The translations under genes and the position numbers were made by a program. This document shows, piece after piece, positions 8,258 to 16,860 of a stretch of 64,000 nucleotides of DNA. The stretch lies in assembly GCA_000799755.1 (NCBI GenBank), contig JUHI01000003.1, positions 434,001 through 498,000 on the forward strand, given 5' to 3'. Numbering within the stretch: position 1 is the stretch's first letter; every line of letters starts with the position of its first letter. The notes below the pieces were generated by a model, which was not told where the DNA came from, made no database searches, and saw nothing but the letters and a program-made list of their open reading frames with translations. The DNA is from Martinezella tropici (GTDB lineage: Bacteria; Pseudomonadota; Alphaproteobacteria; Rhizobiales; Rhizobiaceae).

Positions 8258-9382
8258 TCAATTCGCGACGCCGGACTCGACCCAATAGGTGCCGGCGGTG
8301 TCGATCGCGAGCAGCGATTTGGCCATCTCCTGCTCTGTCTTGGCCGGATCTATGTCCTGAAACAGCTCCGGATGAATCCATTTTGCCAGAGCTTCGATGG
8401 CAAGGATATTGTAGGGCGAATTATAGAAGTCATGCCAAAGGCCGTAGGCCTTGCGATCGCGGATCGCTCGCAATTCCTTGAATTCCGGACGGGCAAGAAC
8501 GGCGCCGAGGCTCTTTTGCGCAGCCTCTTCGTCAACTCCTGCCCCCAGCAACAGGCCGGGAGAGCGATTGCCAGTGGCAATGTAGATATCGGGATCAGCG
8601 TGGAGAACATATTCGACCGCGACGTCGCCGATAGCGCCGGGCACGACGCTGGCCGCGATATTACGACCCCCGACCGTAGCGACGAACTGTCCGAGGCCGC
8701 CATTACCCGTCGTGTGGCCGGGCGCCTGCCAAACGCCCGCGAGAAGTTCGAGAAAGACGCTCGGCTTCTGCTCGTCCTTCAAGGCGGCGACGCGCGATGT
8801 GATCAAGCCAAGATGTCGGGCATAGAAATCGGTGAACTCCTTTGCCTCCGCTTGGCGGCCGATAGCTTCACCGATGACAGTGATGCTCTTCGGCGTGTTC
8901 TCGATGGGAGAAACACGAAAATCGACATAGAGCACGGCGATGCCTGCCTGTGCCAAGGTTTCCGCGATCGGGCTATGCGCTTTCGGTCCCTCGCCGGCGA
9001 CGCTGAAGATCACCAGATCCGGCTTCAACGAAAGAATGGTCTCGACGCTCACGCTCACTTCGGAGGTCTCACCGATTACGGCGATATCGGCAACGGCCGG
9101 AAACTTCTTCTTGTAGGTTTCGAACGTATGCGGATCGAGCTTGCGCAGATCATTCTGCCAACCGACGACGCGCTGAAACGGATTGTCGCGGTCGAGCAGC
9201 GCCAGAGCATAGCTGAGCCGGCTTTCGCCCAGCACGATGCGCGAGACATGGTCGGGCACGTGGACCTTACGGCCAAGGACATCGGTCACATCTGCTCCAT
9301 GCGCGATCGCAGGCAGAACCAGGCCGATCGAGAGGAAAGCGAGAATACGCAGAGCCCTTAACAGCGAGCCGGCAATCGTCAT
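8258..9382 (-). CDS. Iron-chelate ABC importer, periplasmic binding protein
   Basis: About 374 residues with an N-terminal signal peptide ending near AIAHGAD, then a TroA/FepB-like fold opening with VTDVLGRKVHVPDHVSRIVLG and containing LKPDLVIFS. It would capture a ferric siderophore, heme or cobalamin-like ligand in the periplasm. ATG 9382 is preferred over the adjacent TTG because AAGGAG lies six bases upstream. No TonB-dependent receptor is nearby, so the outer-membrane partner must be elsewhere. It is the first gene of the importer operon and is divergent from a LysR gene. Confidence 0.9.
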   Translation of the reverse strand: MTIAGSLLRALRILAFLSIGLVLPAIAHGADVTDVLGRKVHVPDHVSRIVLGESRLSYALALLDRDNPFQRVVGWQNDLRKLDPHTFETYKKKFPAVADIAVIGETSEVSVSVETILSLKPDLVIFSVAGEGPKAHSPIAETLAQAGIAVLYVDFRVSPIENTPKSITVIGEAIGRQAEAKEFTDFYARHLGLITSRVAALKDEQKPSVFLELLAGVWQAPGHTTGNGGLGQFVATVGGRNIAASVVPGAIGDVAVEYVLHADPDIYIATGNRSPGLLLGAGVDEEAAQKSLGAVLARPEFKELRAIRDRKAYGLWHDFYNSPYNILAIEALAKWIHPELFQDIDPAKTEQEMAKSLLAIDTAGTYWVESGVAN

Positions 9383-9506
9383 CAAGAACTCCTTGGCGAT
9401 TATTCGAAAATATCAAAGTGGCCGTGCGGTTGGAGCAGCCGCCGGGACCCCGTCGGATCGAGGATCTCTTGCATCAATCCTTGCAGACGGGGAACTGAAA
9501 CCTCGT

Positions 9507-9518
9507 CATATCGATATG
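9507..9518. promoter_or_regulatory. Palindrome between the iron-chelate importer and LysR gene
   Basis: A perfect 12-base palindrome, CATATCGATATG, followed closely by an AT-rich CATAATATG stretch. It is inside the 216-base divergent intergenic region. It could be a binding site for the neighbouring LysR protein or for an iron regulator; no canonical Irr or RirA box was recognised. Confidence 0.35.
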
Positions 9519-9598
9519 CATAATATGAATTTCTATCTCCACTTTTTCTCGTAAATGTGCATTTTCCTAAAGCGAAGCACTAGGAATGGTCGACGAGC

Positions 9599-10531
9599 AT
9601 GCAATCCCCCAACATAAACAGTATCGATCTCAACCTGTTGCGCGTGTTCGATGCCGTCTTTCGGGAGCGCAACATCCTGCGTGCGGCGCAACGCCTCGGA
9701 ATGAGCCAGCCTGCGGCCAGCCACGCTCTGGCACGCCTGCGCCATGCGCTCGGTGACGATCTTTTCGTGCGCTCGGCTCAGGGCATGCTGCCGACATCGC
9801 GGGCCGAGCAGCTTGCCGAACCCATTAGGCAGGCGCTCAGCTATCTTGAACTTGGCCTGCAATCCGGGTCGTTCGAGGCTTCGACCGCGCGCCAGCAGTT
9901 CAGGCTTGCGCTCGACAACAGTTCGGCAATCGCGCTGACATCGAGGATCGTTTCCATGGTCGGCGCCGCGGCGCCCGGCATCTCACTCAATCTGCGGCCG
10001 AGCGGCACCATCGATATAGACCCGATGCTCGATGCGTCCGAGCTCGACCTCTTCATCGGCCGTCCCGGCGAGGATCGCGAACGCTTCGCGTCGCAACAGC
10101 TGAGCAGCGACGATTTCGTCATTGTGCATCGGGCACAAATCCGCGCGACGCAAAGCCCGATGACCTTGGAGGAACTGATCGGAAGACCGCATCTCAATCT
10201 CTCCTCAGCTGGCGACGACACCGGCTTTCTTGACCGCTGGCTTGCCGAACGACAAGCCCATCGCGACGTCAAGCACTCTGTGCCGCTGCTTGGATGCACC
10301 GCCGTCCTGCAGGAGCACGATATGTACATACCCATGAGAAGGCCTATTGCCGAAGCTATCTGCAACGGCTCCGGCCTGACGATCAGCGAGCTACCCTTCG
10401 CCTCGCCGCGGATAACGACCTGCATGCGATGGCATCGACGACTGGATTCTCAGCCGGCCCATATCTGGCTGCGCGAAGCGATCGCAAAAGCGGGCGGATC
10501 AGGCGGGAAGCCGGTTATTCGATCTCAGTGA
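9599..10531 (+). CDS. LysR-family regulator (NodD/NahR-like group)
   Basis: 310-residue LysR regulator. The opening IDLNLLRVFDAVFRERNILRAAQRLGMSQPAASHAL is the winged HTH in the variant shared by NodD, NahR and SyrM-like proteins, followed by a linker helix and an effector-binding domain. It is transcribed away from the iron-chelate importer, so that operon is the simplest target. Its 3' end overlaps the Gre-like gene on the other strand by 17 bases. Confidence 0.85.
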   Translation: MQSPNINSIDLNLLRVFDAVFRERNILRAAQRLGMSQPAASHALARLRHALGDDLFVRSAQGMLPTSRAEQLAEPIRQALSYLELGLQSGSFEASTARQQFRLALDNSSAIALTSRIVSMVGAAAPGISLNLRPSGTIDIDPMLDASELDLFIGRPGEDRERFASQQLSSDDFVIVHRAQIRATQSPMTLEELIGRPHLNLSSAGDDTGFLDRWLAERQAHRDVKHSVPLLGCTAVLQEHDMYIPMRRPIAEAICNGSGLTISELPFASPRITTCMRWHRRLDSQPAHIWLREAIAKAGGSGGKPVIRSQ

Positions 10532-11003
10532 TTTCCAGCTCTTCCTTACCGAGGGTCACGACATCGCCGACTGCCTTGCCCATGAGAAGCCTGGCAACGG
10601 GTGATACATAGGAAATCGAGCCCGTCTTCGGATCGGCCTCATCCTCTCCGACAATGCGGTATTTCTGCACGCGCCCATCTTCACGACAGTAGGTCACCAT
10701 GCTTCCGAAAGCGACGACGTCCGATGAAACGGGCGCCGGTACCACTTCGGCAGTGCGAACCCTTTCCGCGAAATAGCGCGCATCGCGCAGCGGTATCGAC
10801 GTCTGCCGGCGGCGCTCGTTGATATCCTCGATTGCGCTTGCTGCTTCATAGGCCTTGCGCGCGTCCTGAAGCTGCAGTTCCAGAGCTTTCAATCCCGGCT
10901 CGGTCACGCGGTTCGGATGCGGAGAAATCGGCCGATCCGGCAGCACGGTTTCCGCCGCCGTTTCAGCACTTTCTTCCTTCATGAACGCAGTGCTCAATTT
11001 CAA
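10515..11003 (-). CDS. GreA/GreB-family transcript cleavage factor
   Basis: 162-residue protein with an N-terminal coiled coil (about residues 35-85) and a C-terminal FKBP-like Gre domain containing FGSMVTYCRED, IVGEDEADPKTGSISYVSPVARLLMGK and a GDVVTL-type ending. Gre factors insert their coiled coil into the RNA polymerase channel and stimulate cleavage of backtracked RNA. The TTG at 11003 has GGAATGGAG upstream and keeps an N-terminal STAF segment seen in rhizobial relatives, so I prefer it to the ATG at 10982. It is not the housekeeping-type GreA in appearance; a Gre-like paralogue is likely. Confidence 0.82.
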   Translation of the reverse strand: MKLSTAFMKEESAETAAETVLPDRPISPHPNRVTEPGLKALELQLQDARKAYEAASAIEDINERRRQTSIPLRDARYFAERVRTAEVVPAPVSSDVVAFGSMVTYCREDGRVQKYRIVGEDEADPKTGSISYVSPVARLLMGKAVGDVVTLGKEELEITEIE

Positions 11004-11213
11004 ACTCCATTCCTACGAACAAATCAGCCTTGAACTATAGACCAGATAGCAAGCTGGGAGAAACACGGATGGTCGACCGCTGGGATACGACCCGCCGAAT
11101 ATGTGTGCGGAGATTTCTTGGCATTCCGCACGCCATTGCGTAGCATCGCGCCAAACCGGGACACGCCCTAAGGGCAGTTCTGGCCCGCGCCAAAGTTAAA
11201 ACAAGGGATCACC

Positions 11214-12863
11214 ATGCGTCTGGATAAGGAGTTGTTCCGCTCCCTCTCTCTTCTCGGCATGGTCTTGGGCCTGATCTTCTTTGCAGCTTCGCTCACCCCC
11301 AGCCTCATGCCACGCTCCTATCTCGTGCAGGGCCTACTCTCCGGCATCAGCGCCGGTGTCGGCTACATGATAGGCACGGCACTGACCTGGCTCTGGATCT
11401 ATCTGCAGCTGCCGGTTCCCAAGCGGTCGCTGAAACTAGCCCGTTGGTCGATCGGCATCGCCTGCCTGCTTCTCTGCCTGGCAGCCCTCTGGCATGCGAC
11501 CTTCTGGCAGAATTCGATTCGCATTCTGTGGAAGATGCCGCCGATCGCCAGCGCCGATCCCTATTGGCTTGCCGCCGTGGCCGCAGTGACCTTTTTGATC
11601 GCGCTCATCGTCGGACGTCTTTTCCGCGTCGCCAGCCTGCTGTTTTCGCAATGGCTTGCACGCGTGGTCCCGCGCCGGCTTTCAAAGGTGATCGGCGCCC
11701 TCATCGCCGTCGCATTGTTCTGGTCGATCGGCCAGGGCATATTGCTTCGTTTCGCGCTGGACACCGCGGATGCATCCTTCAAGCAGGCCGACGCGCTGAT
11801 CGAAGACGACCAGCCGATGCCGCAAGCCGACATGAAGACCGGCAGCTCTGCCTCGCTGGTCGCCTGGCAAGGGCTGGGACGACAGGGCCGGTATTTCGTG
11901 GCCTCAGGCCCCGGCGCCGGCAATATCTCAAGCTTCTGGAACGGGCCGGCAAAGCAGCCGCTTCGTATCTATGTCGGTTTGAACAACGCTGAAACCAGCA
12001 AGGAGCGCGCTGCCCTCGCCCTGAAGGAGATGATCCGGCAGGGCGCCTTCGATCGCTCCATGCTGGTCGTGATTGTGCCGACCGGAACGGGTTGGATCGA
12101 CCCGGCCGCGGTCGACACGCTCGAATATGTGCAGCATGGTGATGTCGCCAGCGTCGCCGTCCAATATTCCTATCTGACAAGCTGGATGTCGCTGCTCTTC
12201 GAGCCGCAGCAGGGCGAGGAAACGGCAACCGACCTGTTCGACACCGTTTACGGCTATTGGTCGAAACTGCCGCGAGACAAGCGGCCAAAACTCTACCTGC
12301 ACGGCCTGAGCCTCGGCGCGATGAACTCGCAGCTGTCGCTCGATATCTACAACGTCATCGGCGATCCCGTGAATGGCGCACTCTGGAGCGGTCCTCCGTT
12401 CCGCAGCGTCAGATGGAAGGCGGCAACTGCGGCGCGCAGCCCCGGCACGCCGGAATGGCTGCCGAGATTCCGCGACGGTTCCGTGATCCGCTTTGCAAAC
12501 CAGGAGCATGCGCCGGACCAGTTCGCCGCTCCCTGGGGGCCGCTCCGGGTCATCTATCTGCAATATGCGAGCGATCCCGTGGTATTCTTCGATGCCGCTT
12601 CCGCCTTTCGCGAGCCGGATTGGATGAAAGCGCCTCGCGGGCCTGATGTCTCGCCGGAACTCACCTGGATACCGGTCGTGACCATGCTCCAGTTGCTCTT
12701 CGACATGATGATCGCAACGACGTCTCCGATCGGCTACGGACACATCTACGCGCCCCAGCACTATATAGACTGCTGGGTATCGCTGACCGATGCGCAAATC
12801 TCGCCGGAGGATCTCACACGCCTGAAATCGCTCTTCGCCGCCCGCTTCGGAATGACAAACTAG
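11214..12863 (+). CDS. Membrane-anchored alpha/beta hydrolase (Abhydrolase_9 type)
   Basis: 549-residue protein. The N-terminal ~190 residues hold four to five hydrophobic segments (including a SLTPSLMPRSYLVQG motif typical of the family N-terminal domain). The rest is a cytoplasmic or periplasmic catalytic domain with the nucleophile elbow HGLSLGA near residue 365. The family is widespread in actinobacteria and proteobacteria, and its substrate is not established. It stands alone with a 210-base upstream gap and a convergent aldehyde dehydrogenase gene downstream. The ATG at 11214 is preceded by AAGGGATCACC. Confidence 0.8.
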   Translation: MRLDKELFRSLSLLGMVLGLIFFAASLTPSLMPRSYLVQGLLSGISAGVGYMIGTALTWLWIYLQLPVPKRSLKLARWSIGIACLLLCLAALWHATFWQNSIRILWKMPPIASADPYWLAAVAAVTFLIALIVGRLFRVASLLFSQWLARVVPRRLSKVIGALIAVALFWSIGQGILLRFALDTADASFKQADALIEDDQPMPQADMKTGSSASLVAWQGLGRQGRYFVASGPGAGNISSFWNGPAKQPLRIYVGLNNAETSKERAALALKEMIRQGAFDRSMLVVIVPTGTGWIDPAAVDTLEYVQHGDVASVAVQYSYLTSWMSLLFEPQQGEETATDLFDTVYGYWSKLPRDKRPKLYLHGLSLGAMNSQLSLDIYNVIGDPVNGALWSGPPFRSVRWKAATAARSPGTPEWLPRFRDGSVIRFANQEHAPDQFAAPWGPLRVIYLQYASDPVVFFDAASAFREPDWMKAPRGPDVSPELTWIPVVTMLQLLFDMMIATTSPIGYGHIYAPQHYIDCWVSLTDAQISPEDLTRLKSLFAARFGMTN

Positions 12864-12897
12864 AGCCGGAACAAGCGGCCACCCGCCATGCCAAGGA

Positions 12898-14409
12898 TCA
12901 TGCCGGACCGGGGAAATCCCCAAGCGTGACATGAACGCTTTTCAGCTCGGAATATTCATCGAATCCGTGCCGTCCGAGCTCCCGTCCGACGCCGCTCTGC
13001 TTGTAGCCGCCGATCGCCAGCTGCGGCGCGCCATCGCCCATGCCATTGATCCAGGTGCGGCCCGCCTTGATGCGGCGAATGGCCTGGAAGGCCGTCGAAA
13101 GATTCGTCGACCAGACGCAGGCGGACAGCCCGTAGGGAGTGTCATTCGCCATGCGGACCGCCTCCTCCGCCGTCTTGAAACGGAAGGTCGTCAGGACCGG
13201 GCCGAAGATTTCGTCCTGCGCAATGGTCATTTTCTGACTGACATCGGTGAAGATCGTCGGCGCGTAGAATGCCCCGGCTTCGCCGAGCCTGTCGCCGCCC
13301 ATCAACAGCTTCGCGCCATCTGCCCTTCCCTGCGCCACATAGCCAGCGACCTTGTCGAGATGCGGCGGATGGATCAGCGCGCCGACATCGACACGATCAT
13401 CCAAAGGATCGCCGGTGACGATCTTTGCCGCAACCTTCCGAACCTTTTCCAGAAGCGCATCGGCGATGCTCTCATGCACGATCAGCCGGCTGCCGGAGAT
13501 GCAGACCTGACCCGAGCAGTGGAAGACCCCGCCCGATATTTTTGCCGAAGCGGCATCGAGATCGGCATCGGCGAAAACCACCTGCGGCCCCTTGCCGCCG
13601 AGTTCCAGCCCTACCCTCTTGATGTTCTGGCCGGCAAGCGCGCCGATCACGCGTCCGACGCGCTGCGAGCCGGTGAAATTGATGACGTCGACACCGGGAT
13701 GTTCCGCCAGGATCTGGCCGACATCGGCACCATATCCGGTCACCACGTTCAAAACGCCTTCGGGCAAACCGGCCTCGAGCGCTAGCTTCGCCATGCGGAT
13801 CGTCGATCCCGAGGTGAATTCACTCGGCTTGATGACGACGGTGCAACCGGCGCCGATCGCCCACGGAATGCGCTCCGAGCCGATCAGCAACGGAAAGTTC
13901 CAGGGGGTGATCAGGCCGACGACGCCGACAGGCTCGCGCAGGATGAGGCCGATCGTGTTCCCGCCGAGATCATTGTGCGCCTCACCTTCCAGCCCCTGCG
14001 CATGCCCCGCCGCATAGCGCCAGAGGCTCACGGAAAAGCTCATCTCTCCCCGCGCTTGATTGATGGCCTTGCCGACTTCGAGCGCCTCGATCGTCGCTAG
14101 TTCCTCGACATTCGCCTCGATCAGGTCGGCGATGCGGTTCATGATGCGGGCACGCTCCCCGCCGGTCATTTTCGGCCAGGGACCGTCGTCGAAAGCACGG
14201 CGGGCAGCAGCAATTGCCGCTTCGGCATCCGCGCGACTTCCCTTAGGGATGATACTGACGACATGACCGGGATGGGCCGGGCTTTCGCGTGCAATCGTTT
14301 CTCCTGAAAGAGCTGGAACTGATTTGCCGGCGATGACCATGCCGTAACGGCGCTGCTGCAAAAGTCGCGGATCGTCCAAACGCGGTGCGATGAAGGGGAA
14401 TGCCGTCAT
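12898..14409 (-). CDS. NAD(P)-dependent aldehyde dehydrogenase
   Basis: 503-residue ALDH-superfamily enzyme. Visible catalytic elements are the oxyanion Asn171 in TPWNFP, general base Glu269 in LELGGKGP and nucleophile Cys303 in SGQVCISGSR; the NAD site shows FTGSQRVG. It oxidises an aldehyde to the acid. It follows the 2-hydroxyacid dehydrogenase gene on the same strand after 51 bases, downstream of a LacI gene and opposite a sugar importer, so a sugar- or sugar-acid-derived aldehyde is likely. Confidence 0.9.
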   Translation of the reverse strand: MTAFPFIAPRLDDPRLLQQRRYGMVIAGKSVPALSGETIARESPAHPGHVVSIIPKGSRADAEAAIAAARRAFDDGPWPKMTGGERARIMNRIADLIEANVEELATIEALEVGKAINQARGEMSFSVSLWRYAAGHAQGLEGEAHNDLGGNTIGLILREPVGVVGLITPWNFPLLIGSERIPWAIGAGCTVVIKPSEFTSGSTIRMAKLALEAGLPEGVLNVVTGYGADVGQILAEHPGVDVINFTGSQRVGRVIGALAGQNIKRVGLELGGKGPQVVFADADLDAASAKISGGVFHCSGQVCISGSRLIVHESIADALLEKVRKVAAKIVTGDPLDDRVDVGALIHPPHLDKVAGYVAQGRADGAKLLMGGDRLGEAGAFYAPTIFTDVSQKMTIAQDEIFGPVLTTFRFKTAEEAVRMANDTPYGLSACVWSTNLSTAFQAIRRIKAGRTWINGMGDGAPQLAIGGYKQSGVGRELGRHGFDEYSELKSVHVTLGDFPGPA

Positions 14410-14460
14410 GTTGCTGTCCTCACTCTCAAAATTTCAGGGTCTCGATGACAATCCGGCGGC

Positions 14461-15534
14461 TCAAGCCTGATGCTGCAGGCTCTCCAAGGTCAGGCTGTGT
14501 TGCAGCGGCTTACCGGCGACGAAGCGTTCGATCTCGTCGACAACAAGCCGGCCGAGACGCTGTCGCTCATTGCCGATCGCGCCGGCAATATGCGGCGTCA
14601 GCACGACATTCGGAAGGTCATAGAGCGGTGAATTCTCCGGCAAAGCCTCAGGCTCGGTCACGTCGAGGAAAGCAAAGAGCCGGCCGGTCACCAGCTCGGC
14701 CTCCAATGCGGTCTGATCTACCAGACCACCTCGGGCAGTATTGATCAGCGTTGCGCCGTCGCGCATATGCGCAAGCATGCCGGCATCGATCATGTGTCGT
14801 GTTGAAGGCAGCAGCGGTGCATGCAGCGATATCGTCTGGCATTCGCTCATCAGTTCCGGCAGCGAAACCAGCTCCACGCCGAGTTGTTCTGCTTCTCCGG
14901 CACCGACCAACGGGTCAAAAAGCAGAATGTCCATAGCGTGCGGGCGCAGCAGTTCAAGGACGCGGCGGCCAATGCGCGAGGCGCCGACGATCCCGACCTT
15001 CTTATACCAGCCGCCACTATCACCATCGAAGGACTGATGCAGTTCCAAGGAACGCCGTTGCTGCGCATAAAGCTGCCGGAAGCGGAGGACGTCCTTGTTT
15101 GCGAACAGGATGGCGGCAAGTGCAAACTCCGCGACCGGAACGGCGTTAGCGGCGGCCGCGTTCGTCACCGTGATCCCGCATTCGAAGACTGCCGGGCCGA
15201 TGAGATGCTTGACCGATCCCGCGGCATGCGCGATGAACGTCAGGGATGACGCCCTTTTCAATACCGAGGCATCGATGGGCGGGCAGCCCCAGCCGGTGAT
15301 CAATATATCTGTATCCGCAAGCTGGGCACGCGCAGCACCGCTTTCAAATTCCAGCAACGGCGCCCGGGAAACGATGTTGCAGTGCTTTTCCAACCGCTCC
15401 TGGTCGGATGCGGAAAATAGCTTGTCCATGCCGAGCGGGCCGAAAGCAAAGCTGAGCCTTGGCGGCGGGATGACTGATGGCGGCGACAACGACGAACTCC
15501 CGGCGGCGCACTGTCCGCAAATGCTTGATGGCAT
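14461..15534 (-). CDS. D-isomer-specific 2-hydroxyacid dehydrogenase
   Basis: NAD-dependent dehydrogenase of up to 357 residues. The Rossmann motif is VGIVGASRIGRRV, and the active-site trio is Arg in INTARGGLVDQ, Glu in VTEPEALPENSPL and His in LTPHIAGAIGNE. It would interconvert a 2-hydroxy acid and a 2-keto acid. The start is uncertain: ATG 15534 has only a weak ribosome site, and an internal ATG at 15429 would remove residues that look like the first beta strand. It lies between LacI and aldehyde dehydrogenase genes on one strand. Confidence 0.85.
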   Translation of the reverse strand: MPSSICGQCAAGSSSLSPPSVIPPPRLSFAFGPLGMDKLFSASDQERLEKHCNIVSRAPLLEFESGAARAQLADTDILITGWGCPPIDASVLKRASSLTFIAHAAGSVKHLIGPAVFECGITVTNAAAANAVPVAEFALAAILFANKDVLRFRQLYAQQRRSLELHQSFDGDSGGWYKKVGIVGASRIGRRVLELLRPHAMDILLFDPLVGAGEAEQLGVELVSLPELMSECQTISLHAPLLPSTRHMIDAGMLAHMRDGATLINTARGGLVDQTALEAELVTGRLFAFLDVTEPEALPENSPLYDLPNVVLTPHIAGAIGNERQRLGRLVVDEIERFVAGKPLQHSLTLESLQHQA

Positions 15535-15604
15535 TCACGCCACTGGCGCGAGAGATCGCATAGAAACGCAAACGACGCAATAGATTCGCGCACATTCCGT
15601 CGAT

Positions 15605-16627
15605 TTACGCAATTTGCGCGACCGTCGCACCGGACTGCAGGGTAACGGCGCATTCAAGCTGGAGGGGCATCGCGTCGGGTTCGGAAATGCGGCGCTGCGC
15701 AAGTAGAATGGCCTGATGGGCCATCTCGAAACAGTTGACCCGCATTGTCGTCAATCGCGGATGCATCATCGCAGCATAAGGCAGATCGTCAAAGCCGATC
15801 ACCGAAATCTCGCCGGGTACACTGAGACCCGCAGCTTCCAAGGCATTCATCAGCCGGAATGCGGCCATGTCATTGGCGCAGAACACACTCGTCCAATCCG
15901 CCTCGCCCTTCGCACGGCGCTCCACTTCGGCGAGCAAGGCCGTATCGACCCCGTTGGCAACGCCGATCGCTGCAGCAGATGCATCGGGATAGTCTTCCAG
16001 TGCAGCATAGAAACCACGGCGGCGCTGTGTGGTCGTCCATCGCGTATGGTCATGAATATAAAGCAGTTTTCTGTGACCGGCCCGAAGGAGGGCACGTCCG
16101 GCCATGCGCGCTCCATAGAAATTGTTGGGCGCCACGCAGTCAAACCGCATATCCGGATCATAGCCATTGACGAGAATAGCGCGCTGGCTACCGCCTAGGA
16201 AATAGCTGGCCAGACCATCGGTCAGATCAATGCCGATGAAGATCGTCGCATTTGCCTCTTCCTGCTCCTGATCGCGCGCCATGCGCTCCGGCCCAAGCGA
16301 CGTCTCGTCCACCATGCGGATCGACAGGCTGAAGCCGCTGTCGCGGGCATTGTCGCGCAAGCCTCCGATGACCGCTTCGTAGAACGGAGCCAGACCGCCG
16401 GTGGCAAGACTTCCTGTCACATAGGCCCGCAAATGCTTGGTCGGCTCGGCAGCGCTCCGGGCGCGACCGTAATAGCCGGCATCCTCCGCAATCTTGCGAA
16501 TTTGCATGCGCCGCTCATCACTGATCCCCCGCGCATCAGACAACGCGCGCGAGACGGTGCTGACCGAAACGCCCGCTGCCTTGGCAATTTCAAGCTGATT
16601 TGCGTTGGATTTCGGTGAACGAGTCAA
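15605..16627 (-). CDS. LacI-family transcriptional regulator of the adjacent importer module
   Basis: 340-residue regulator with N-terminal HTH (QLEIAKAAGVSVSTVSRALSDARGISDERR) and a sugar-sensing periplasmic-binding-like domain ending in FDDLPYAAMMHPRLTTM. TTG 16627 follows GGTAGGGAA and gives a typical LacI-family beginning. It is divergent from the ABC importer at 16861 and upstream of the two dehydrogenase genes. A perfect LacI-type palindrome in the intergenic region (16758-16769) is its likely operator, giving autoregulation plus control of uptake. Confidence 0.9.
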   Translation of the reverse strand: MTRSPKSNANQLEIAKAAGVSVSTVSRALSDARGISDERRMQIRKIAEDAGYYGRARSAAEPTKHLRAYVTGSLATGGLAPFYEAVIGGLRDNARDSGFSLSIRMVDETSLGPERMARDQEQEEANATIFIGIDLTDGLASYFLGGSQRAILVNGYDPDMRFDCVAPNNFYGARMAGRALLRAGHRKLLYIHDHTRWTTTQRRRGFYAALEDYPDASAAAIGVANGVDTALLAEVERRAKGEADWTSVFCANDMAAFRLMNALEAAGLSVPGEISVIGFDDLPYAAMMHPRLTTMRVNCFEMAHQAILLAQRRISEPDAMPLQLECAVTLQSGATVAQIA

Positions 16628-16757
16628 ATTCCCTACCCTTCAGATTTTCCAGATAATCATGGGATTCCCGCGAGAAATCCATCCCTCGGCGCCAATATCA
16701 ACGCCTCAGTCATGATCAAGTACACGAAAATCGCAATAGATTTTGCACAATCTCGCA

Positions 16758-16786
16758 AATTGCGCAATTGACAATGCAAATTGCGC
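16758..16786. promoter_or_regulatory. LacI-type operator upstream of the sugar importer
   Basis: AATTGCGCAATT at 16758-16769 is a perfect 12-base palindrome with the central CG typical of LacI-family operators. A further AATTGCGC half-site lies at 16779-16786, so that GCGCAATT and AATTGCGC also form a 9-base-spaced inverted repeat. The block is about 75-100 bases upstream of the binding-protein start and 130 upstream of the divergent lacI-type gene. The decamer GCAAATTGCG (16755-16764) recurs in reverse at 15608-15617, before the hydroxyacid dehydrogenase gene. Confidence 0.65.
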
Positions 16787-16860
16787 GTGATGAATTGCCG
16801 ATTGTCGCGAAAGGATCGGCCTTTGGGAGAGCGCTTTCGCCGGATGTGGGAGGACATGTA

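Noticed and set aside
8180..9361. 393-residue plus-strand frame opposite the iron-chelate binding protein
   Set aside because: Lies wholly antisense to a protein with signal peptide and clear family motifs; the translated sequence has no recognisable domain.
16768..16860. Upstream in-frame extension of the solute-binding protein
   Set aside because: It would run through the LacI-type operator and promoter; ATG 16861 has a strong GGGAGGA site and gives a normal signal peptide.
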